Shown here piece after piece: positions 57,540-64,000 of a stretch of DNA of 64,000 bases. This stretch comes from Seminavis robusta (taxonomy: Eukaryota > Bacillariophyta > Bacillariophyceae > Naviculales > Naviculaceae). The number at the start of each line of letters is the position of its first letter. The stretch's first letter is position 1. The notes below the pieces were generated by a model. It was not told the origin of the DNA. It saw only the letters and a list, made by a program, of their open reading frames with translations, and did not search any database. The position numbers were made by a program, and so were the translations under genes. The stretch covers positions 1 to 64,000 of the forward strand of contig CAICTM010000112.1 in the NCBI GenBank assembly GCA_903772945.1, read 5' to 3'.

Positions 57540-58732
57540 GGTGTTCTTGTTGTCAATGCATCAATAATAATGCGATAGGAAAGTACTCTATGAATGAATA
57601 CCCAACCCCATGATGGCAAGCTTCACTTGGTGGGGACAATTCTTCTTCTTTTGTTCTGTCATTGCCCAATGGTTGACATGGCTTGGCATCTGCCCTTCTC
57701 AAAGGCTTCCATTCTCGATGGCGTTCTATTCTGTTCTATTTCTGATGACGGTTCATCTTTCGTCATGAATTGGATGTCACGCCCACGCCGCGCGTGGTGG
57801 AAGGTTGCGCGATAACGTGGGCTCGGTGCATGCCTCGGTCCTCGGTGCACACCACTTTGCAGTGCGGCACGGGCATCCCCATGGCAACTCTTTCTCCTTT
57901 GACTTGGTTCGGCCTAAATGTAGCAAGCAGTTCCTCTCTACCGTACCGGTCGAGCTGCAGCCCCATCCTGATCGTTATACAGCTAGCTAGAAGAAGCACC
58001 CAGACGAACGAAAATCATACGAAATTGAGCGGTTGGCTCGGCCATGCATCTCGGACCAGACCGGAACGTAGTTCCTCTTCGGTTGCTCTTTGTTCATCCA
58101 TCGTGCCAATAAAGATGTCATAAGAAACTATAGCTATCATAGAGTGCTGACTGAATTTGAAGTATGATACAAACCTTGCAACTGCCGCTACTTCAATAAA
58201 CTCAACCCAACTCTAGCTAGTAGTACATGTACGTACAAAGGAACGTCATTTTTCCAACAACAAGATCCTATGGCAAGCCAAGGCAATCCGTTCAGTGCAG
58301 TCAGCCAGCCAGGACCTTTGTGACCCTTCAACTACAGCCTTTGCAATCCAGAGGGGACCCGAAATCCTGACAGCCTCGAGAAAAACCCAAACTTTCTAAT
58401 GAATTCAAGGCCAAGTTTCATACAGTACGTAGGTAAAATAGATAGATCATACGATTTTAGCAAAGAGTGACTGGATAGCCCAGCACTGATGAGCGAGTCA
58501 GATAGATCAAAGAGTAGAGCTAGCTAGAGAGTTACCACAGATGGAACCAATAGTCAAGTCATTGGCGATACGGCAAGAGGAACTGGTTTCCACCAATCAA
58601 AATCTATCTTAAAACTATTCCAACATCAATCCATGATGTTGCTTTTCTTTGGGTACGTAACGCAACACCATGGGCAATGCCTCTCTCCTTCTTGTTGTTC
58701 TTGCTTTTCTCGGTTTCAGCGTGTAAGTTTAG
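57540..58732. other. Intergenic spacer
   Basis: No gene or RNA recognised. The right end is probably the 3' UTR of the next gene. Confidence 0.5.
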
Positions 58733-59218
58733 TTAGTACGGAATGATATCCATATGGTTGGTGGTGGCGACGAGTACGGGTGCTGTCCCACTGTAGTAGA
58801 CTCCAACCAGGCATGTGATTGCAACGAGAAAGAATGCTCCCGCCATGGCCACTTCTTGCATTGCACCGTTGTTGTTGTCATTCGTAGCTTGTTGTGTCTC
58901 TGTTGTTGTTGTTGTTTCCAAAGCCAAATCTGCGAGACGCACTTGTTTTGGCACTTGTTGTCGTTGCTCTTGAAATGCCATCCATTGATCGTCCAAATCA
59001 TCCAAATCATCATCTTCCTTATTATGCTGCAAGAAGAAAAGTTCCTCCTCGCCTTCTTCCAGTGGCATGTCTGCCAAGAACAAAGAGGTGGTCGTCTTTG
59101 CATTAGTGTTTAAAAGGGTGGCAATGGAAGGACGAGGAGCAAAGGCTCGACATCCTTCAGTGAACAATGCAAGCACCACCCCCAAGAAGAGCATCGACAA
59201 TGATAGGAACTGGTTCAT
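58733..59218 (-). CDS. Small plastid-targeted single-TM protein (paralogue of 57012-57539)
   Basis: 161 residues from the ATG at 59218 (the frame extends 9 nt upstream but lacks an ATG). The signal peptide ends TEGCRAFAPRP, the ASAFAP-type plastid site. LFLADMP matches LFADIP of the neighbour, then come an acidic run (EEGEEELFF...DDDLDDLDDQW), VRLADLALE (compare LSDLALP), an Asn/Thr-rich spacer, one TM (VAMAGAFFLVAITCLVGVYY) and a tail ending IIPY. The same strand, 1.2-kb spacing and conserved order of short motifs indicate an old tandem duplication. Confidence 0.75.
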   Translation of the reverse strand: MNQFLSLSMLFLGVVLALFTEGCRAFAPRPSIATLLNTNAKTTTSLFLADMPLEEGEEELFFLQHNKEDDDLDDLDDQWMAFQEQRQQVPKQVRLADLALETTTTTETQQATNDNNNGAMQEVAMAGAFFLVAITCLVGVYYSGTAPVLVATTNHMDIIPY

Positions 59219-60240
59219 ATTGAGCAACTAGCTACAGTGTAGCTAGTAAGATAATATAACTGGAGTGCAACTGTAACTCGGCAAAAACACTGGAGTGACA
59301 ACCAGCCATCACCAAAGCATCCTTCGGGTGTGTCTTTTGGATATGTTTGTTCTGTTTGCCATCTGTTCTGCGTGCCTTCGAATCTTTTTCGGAGATCAAA
59401 ATATCTTTGGGTCATGTCATGAATGTGTCGTCATCATACAGGTACGGAGCCTTCCGCATGCGCCGGGCCCCCCTATCTTCCATCCTGTCCATCTCCACAT
59501 TCCATTTCCCACCACCCACAAGTAAGTGACCTACTCTGCCCAGCTTATTAGCCCCCCCTCACTCCTTGTAAAAGGGTCTTGGGCAGACCAGGCACAAGAT
59601 GTTTCTAGTGGGCTAGCTAGTGATGGTAACATTGATTGCCAGGGATGTGGCATGTGGTAAGGGAGGGTGGTGAAGGGATGTGGGTTTTTACTAAAAGGGT
59701 ACTAATGTACTAATGCCAACATCTCCTGGGTGTTGCTGGGGAACCCCTAGCTAGGAATCAAGGAGAGCTGCTGTGTCGCATGTAAGTCCATCTTTGGATG
59801 GGGTGACTTCAGCAAGAGGCAAAGTGAGAGATAAGGTGGTAGAGCCGAGGATATCACAAATGTCATCACTGAAAACCGTTCTTGCTGTAGTGGGTGCAAT
59901 GGAGGAAATGGTCCTCCAGGGGGGTCAAGGAGATGGGTTTTACAGTGGTGACAGGGATGGTGGAGATGGCCAAACAAGGGAGGATGGGGAGGTGTAGCTC
60001 CCACTGGTAGATGAATTAAAAGATATCATCTGCAAGATGCCTGTGGGGGAAGCACTTGTTGTACTGTAGGATCTGTGAGGAATGGTAGTGTAGTCTGAGA
60101 GAATAGAGGGGGAGATGGCAGTATTGGATTAGTTGTTTGCCATCAATCCCAGCTACTACACCATAGCTATGGTAGCTGGGATTGCAGCTCATCATTCGTG
60201 AACGTACAATAACAAAATACCTGGTACTGGAGGGTTAGCT
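59219..60240. other. Intergenic spacer with a 12-bp-stem hairpin
   Basis: No gene seen. AATCCCAGCTAC (60145-60156) pairs perfectly with GTAGCTGGGATT (60172-60183) around a 15-nt loop, 58 bp before the inverted-repeat element. Confidence 0.55.
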
Positions 60241-60613
60241 GGACCGTCCGACGGTTTTCGCTCAGGTTTTAAAAAAACTCAAAATTTTGCAGTTGAAACA
60301 TTCCCTTAAACATTCCCTTAAAACATTCCCTTAAATCCTTAACATTCCCTTAACATTCCCTTAAATCAACATTCCCTTAACAACATTCCCTTAACGCTTC
60401 GAAACATTCCTCTAAGCCTTCATGTAAACCCCATAGAACATTCCCTTAATAAAATGAACATTCCCTTAAATAAACATTCCCTTAAAACATTCCCTTAAAT
60501 CCTCAACATTCCCTTAACATTCCCTTAAAGCTTCAACATTCCCTTAACATTCCCTTAACCAGAACCACGATTTGAGCAGTTTTTAAACCTGAGCAAAAAC
60601 CGTCGGACGGTCC
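60241..60613. mobile_element. Inverted-repeat (MITE-like) element with internal ACATTCCCTTA array
   Basis: The left end GGACCGTCCGACGGTTTT (60241-60280 in full) and the right end (60574-60613) are inverted repeats of about 40 bp with few mismatches, including GCTCAGGTTTTAAAA. The interior (about 60297-60560) is an irregular array of some twenty AACATTCCCTTA units spaced 11-25 bp apart. No coding capacity. No target-site duplication is evident at the ends. It lies ~170 bp upstream of the aldehyde dehydrogenase start, so it may form part of that gene's promoter region. Confidence 0.75.
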
Positions 60614-60783
60614 TGTACCGTTGGGGGTCAAGGGGGGCTAAATGCGAATTATTTGCCACGCCAATGCATCGTATCTTTTTATTGCTGTACTATTATTATT
60701 TTTATTGCCTAAAGATTCGACCACCCACACACTTATTACATCTGATACTTCTACCCAGCCAAAACAAGACGAGAAGAAGCAAG

Positions 60784-62367
60784 ATGGGTCAAGGAGTGGT
60801 GATTGAAAAAGACAATGCCAATGGCAGCAATGTGATTGTCAACAAGAATCCCGCCACGGATGAAGTGATTTCCAAGGTGCCTTGTTCATCCACGGCCGAA
60901 TTGGATGCTCTACTCGAAACGGCCCAGACGGCACAACCCGCGTGGGCATTGTTGGACGTGGCCAAACGCATTCAACTCTTGAAGGACGGAATGGCCGAAT
61001 TGGCGAAACTCCACAAGGAAGAATTGCCTCCCTTGATGACACGAGAAATGGGCAAGCCCTTGTCGGAAGCCCAGGAAGAAGTCGACGAGGCACTCGAAAA
61101 GGACGAATTTCTGCAACTGCTTCAAGACTCGTTACAGCCCAAACAACACAACAGTTGTCTGGTCGTACGACAAGCCGTAGGAGTGGTCGTTGTTCTGTCG
61201 CCATGGAATTTTCCCGTCGATGAAATTCTGTATCTATTGTTGCCGGCATTGGGATCGGGAAATACAGGTCAGAAATCTTTACCACTTCTACTAGTATTCT
61301 GCAGCAATTATTTGTCATGTATGTTTCTCAAATTCTTTTCTTTGCTTTCCTCTTTTCATCTTTCTATTGATCTATTCATCTTCGTTTTTTTGCTTTTATT
61401 GTGGTTGCCATGCAATACAGCCATTGTCAAACCCTCCGAAGTTACCCCCGAGACGGGTGCCAAGGTGGTCTCCGCCCTGGCATCCGTCTTGCCACCGGGA
61501 GTGGTCCAATTGGCCCAAGGCGATGGTGCCGTGGGAGCTTACCTCGTGTCGCATCCCACCGTCGATATGGTCTGCATGACGGGATCCTCCGCCACGGGAA
61601 AGAACATTCTCGGCAGTGCCGCCCCGTCGATGAAACGATTTGTCCTCGAATTGGGAGGCAAAGATCCCATGGTCGTACTCGAAGATGCCGATCTGAACAA
61701 GGCTGCTAAGGATGCCGCCACCTACTCGCTGTCCAATACGGGACAAGTCTGTTGTTCCGTGGAACGCATTTATGTGGCACAGTCGGTCTACGACCCATTT
61801 TGTGACTTGGTCACCAAGTATACCCGTGACAATTTCAAAGTCGGCAATGGCATGGACGAAGGAGTCAATGTCGGACCATTGGTATCCACGATGCAACGAG
61901 ATATTGTGGCGAAACAAGTCGATGATGCCGTCCAAAAGGGTGCCAAGGTACTCTACAAGAGTCCCATTCCAGAAGAAAAGCCCGGATCGTTTTATCCCGT
62001 CACTGTCGTGGCCGATATTACCAAGGGCATGGACATTTACACGCAAGAAACCTTTGGACCCGTCGTGGCACTCATGCCCTTTGATGGTACCGAGACGGAA
62101 GCCATTCGACTGGCCAATGATACCGAATACGGATTGTCGGGAGCCGTATACTCCCAAGATGTACCCAAAGCCCAACGAATTGCGGCACAAATACAAGCCG
62201 GACAAGTTGGCATCAATTGTTACGCACTGGAATGCATGGATGTCGCATGTCCCTGGGTGGGATTCAAAAGCAGTGGATACAATTATCATTCCGGTGTCGA
62301 AGGATTTCACAACTTTTCACTCCCCAAGTCACTCGTTTTTGTACCGCCACCCGAAGAAGAGGACTGA
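60784..62367 (+). CDS. Aldehyde dehydrogenase family protein
   Basis: Exons 60784-61267 and 61421-62367 give 476 residues. The 153-nt intron (GTCAGA...ACAG) splits GNT|AIVKPSE exactly where the family has a continuous GNxxxxKPSE motif; it is a multiple of three and stop-free, so retention would only insert 51 hydrophobic residues. Key residues: SPWNFP (catalytic Asn), GSSATGKNI (NAD(P) binding), LELGGKDP (general-base Glu), TGQVCCS (catalytic Cys), ETFGPVV and GVEGFHNF near the C-terminus. It oxidises an aldehyde to an acid with NAD(P)+; substrate not deducible. The ATG at 60784 follows an in-frame ATG at 60664 whose extension looks like 5' UTR; cytosolic location inferred. Confidence 0.92.
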   Translation: MGQGVVIEKDNANGSNVIVNKNPATDEVISKVPCSSTAELDALLETAQTAQPAWALLDVAKRIQLLKDGMAELAKLHKEELPPLMTREMGKPLSEAQEEVDEALEKDEFLQLLQDSLQPKQHNSCLVVRQAVGVVVVLSPWNFPVDEILYLLLPALGSGNTGQKSLPLLLVFCSNYLSCMFLKFFSLLSSFHLSIDLFIFVFLLLLWLPCNTAIVKPSEVTPETGAKVVSALASVLPPGVVQLAQGDGAVGAYLVSHPTVDMVCMTGSSATGKNILGSAAPSMKRFVLELGGKDPMVVLEDADLNKAAKDAATYSLSNTGQVCCSVERIYVAQSVYDPFCDLVTKYTRDNFKVGNGMDEGVNVGPLVSTMQRDIVAKQVDDAVQKGAKVLYKSPIPEEKPGSFYPVTVVADITKGMDIYTQETFGPVVALMPFDGTETEAIRLANDTEYGLSGAVYSQDVPKAQRIAAQIQAGQVGINCYALECMDVACPWVGFKSSGYNYHSGVEGFHNFSLPKSLVFVPPPEEED

Positions 62368-63022
62368 ACAAGTTCCAGGTGCGAATAACAATGAGCCATT
62401 CGGTCGTGCAGAATAGAATGGATGCATTCGTCGACTCGTCACTCCGGGAAGTGTTTTGCTTCCAAACATCACCTTTAGCCAACTCTTTATAGCGTTCCTG
62501 GCTATCATACAGCTGCAAAGAACGCTCCAGAGGCCAGCAGCGAGCAACAATAGAAGTCGAGGAGGGACTTTTTTTCTGACTTCCTCCACTACCGTAGCAA
62601 TATTAGCTGGCATAAAAAGCAGCTTTAGCCCGACACGAGTCTCTGCTCCCTTGCCGATAAGAGCTTCCAAGGACTCAAGGATAGATCCTTACGTTTCGAA
62701 AAGGAAGGCACGCGAATGCCAGAGTCTGAACACGGCCGCATGTAGCCACCGTACACTGTACGTGCATTTAAAAGAGCAGGAGCTGAGGGACACCTTTCGG
62801 TCGGCCCCGGCTGTCCTTGCCTCTCCGCAGTCGGCTTACAAGAACTTTTTGACAGCTGACTAGATAGTAGCCAGCCCTACACACAGTGTTCGTGGTACGA
62901 CACCCTTTGTTAGCTGAAATCTCCAGCCAAGCAGCCAAGCCAGCAGGCGGTGAGTCAAAGAAAACGGTCTACCATTATTAGAAACATGCAAACACGCCAA
63001 AAGAAGACCCCCCACCCACCCT
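62368..63022. other. Intergenic spacer
   Basis: A 135-codon frame (62456-62863, +) begins only with TTG and shows no motif, so I do not call it. Nothing else seen. Confidence 0.5.
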
Positions 63023-64000
63023 TTACATGAGCAACGATGCGCTGTCATCAACGAAAGCGAAACACACTATTTCAATTGCACGCTGAGCAATCAAGGACCA
63101 TTGGGAGTATCCACAGCTGAGTGACTTCATCGCACTGATCATTGCCGTGCTGATTGCAAACCATCCAGCTGGACCAGCTCCATTGTCTTGGAGAACGCAT
63201 TGTGGAGGAAGGGATCCATTAACAAGGGTGGCACCGTACCGGTATGTGTTGGATGATACGCCGAAGGCTGTTTGCACGGTGGGGTCATCTCTCGAATGGT
63301 TGTAATCATGGACTGTATCGCTGGGAATCTGCGAAGAGCTAAATCAAGAACCACGTGAGCAATGCGATCATAACATCCTTTGCCATCAATAGACATGATG
63401 TCAGCCCTGCCTCTTCTGACACCAATGCTGTTGTAGGCGAGAAGCTGATTCATGTTTACCTCCACTGCTCGAAGTTTCTTCCTTCCACCATAGTTGCGGC
63501 GTGTTAGAACTTTCGCTCGCTCTCCTGCGTGCATGGCATGGGCGCCGAGGGCTTTGCTGTTCATGTTGAAATATGCTTCCACCAGTCCCACTATCCGTAG
63601 TTTGGTTGCCCGAAAGTCGTTTTCCCTTTTGAGTAGTTGTACATCCAGACCACGCTTCCATCTGGAGTAGGAGTATCCCGTTGAGTAGGCTACTGACCTC
63701 ATTGAGGCATCCACCTCGGCAAGGCGACGGCGTTGGAAGTGGAGGTTAGACAGTCCATGTACGCTCGTTAGCTTTCCTCCATCCTTTGATATGATCGTCC
63801 GTAGTAATAGATGTTCTGGGAGTGGCTAGGGACTCAGGTGGTTGATTGGACGTATCTGGGCGTCTAAGGTGTTGAAGCAGAAGGGATGTGTCTGGGTCTG
63901 TGCCGATGGGAGGAAGGTATGTGCCATTGAGAACAGCTGAGGACGCTACTGTGCCCCCCTTAGTTCCGAACTCATCAATGAGAGGGCTTTGGAGATATGG
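63023..64000 (-). mobile_element. Broken reverse-transcriptase relic, continues past the window
   Basis: Minus-strand translation shows the reverse-transcriptase palm motifs DGKGCYDRI and FVDD, with SLPPQCVLQDNGAGP between them, and more element sequence up to the window edge. It looks like a non-LTR (LINE-type) or unclassified retroelement fossil: part only, at least one frame break, and it ends soon after FVDD. No terminal repeats seen. Confidence 0.65.

Noticed and set aside
60297-60560. Telomere-like repeat array
   Set aside because: The unit ACATTCCCTTA (complement TAAGGGAATGT) is not a TTAGGG-type telomere repeat, spacing is irregular, and the array is enclosed by inverted repeats inside a gene-bearing region.
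60664-60783. N-terminal extension of aldehyde dehydrogenase from an upstream ATG
   Set aside because: The extension is Tyr/Leu-rich without a targeting pattern, while the ATG at 60784 starts at the family's normal N-terminus. Left open as a minor alternative.
62456-62863. 135-codon plus-strand frame after the aldehyde dehydrogenase
   Set aside because: Starts only at TTG and contains no ATG or known motif.
1-64000. CRISPR array, phage or bacterial operon
   Set aside because: No regularly spaced identical repeats with unique spacers; genes are monocistronic with spliceosomal introns and plastid presequences.

Overview
The window looks like nuclear DNA of a diatom, or a closely related stramenopile alga with a secondary plastid. 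Four unrelated proteins begin with a signal peptide followed by an ASAFAP-type cleavage motif (VAF/VSRP, SASAF/IIP, QCFAAP, RAFAP), the bipartite plastid address of such algae. Genes carry few short GT-AG introns (about 70-160 nt, one of 428 nt), and spacers are rich in CTAG-CTAG and GTACCGGTAC words. I see no bacterial operon structure. A pennate diatom is my inference; the species is not identified.

Layout. 1-6448 (-): 3'-incomplete secreted Cys-rich protein of seven ~226-residue modules. 8513-9421 (-): plastid-targeted DUF2993-like protein. 10109-11362 (+): FkbM methyltransferase. 11920-13491 (+): membrane protein with a J-domain-like HPDK segment. 15367-19832 (+): type II membrane LRR protein. 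21349-22932 (+) and 50703-51857 (-): two dispersed paralogues of an acidic ankyrin family. 23658-25182 (-): ankyrin-TIR protein. 25899-25971 (+): tRNA-Asn with a degraded copy just downstream. 27530-31135 (+): hybrid histidine kinase in four exons. 33718-35048 (+): RWDD1/Gir2-like protein. 36372-37633 (-): plastid-targeted coiled-coil membrane protein. 39714-41875 (-): five-exon vWA-domain protein. 43194-44300 (+): truncated kinase-like pseudogene. 45974-50144 (+): acyl-AMP ligase / carrier protein / poly-lysine-synthetase-like membrane megaprotein. 53796-56008 (-) and 31421-32038 (-): two decayed relatives of a Pro/Ser-stalk protein. 57012-57539 and 58733-59218 (-): two related small plastid membrane proteins. 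60784-62367 (+): aldehyde dehydrogenase. 63023-64000 (-): broken reverse-transcriptase relic.

The genes do not form a single pathway. Shared themes are surface or secreted repeat proteins with Pro/Ser stalks (1-6448, LRR, 53.8-56.0 kb), signalling receptors (histidine kinase, ankyrin-TIR, ankyrin pair) and plastid-targeted membrane proteins. Repeat-rich genes carry recent in-frame tandem duplications and several single-base frame breaks. At least three of those breaks lie in homopolymers, so assembly error must be weighed against pseudogenisation.

The most notable mobile or repeat features are a short SINE-like family with 17-18 bp target-site duplications (copies at 7.55, 25.5 and 50.3 kb), and a 373-bp element with ~40-bp terminal inverted repeats whose interior is an ACATTCCCTTA tandem array, placed just upstream of the aldehyde dehydrogenase. 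All exon structures are read by eye from splice signals, reading frame and family motifs; there is no transcript evidence here.
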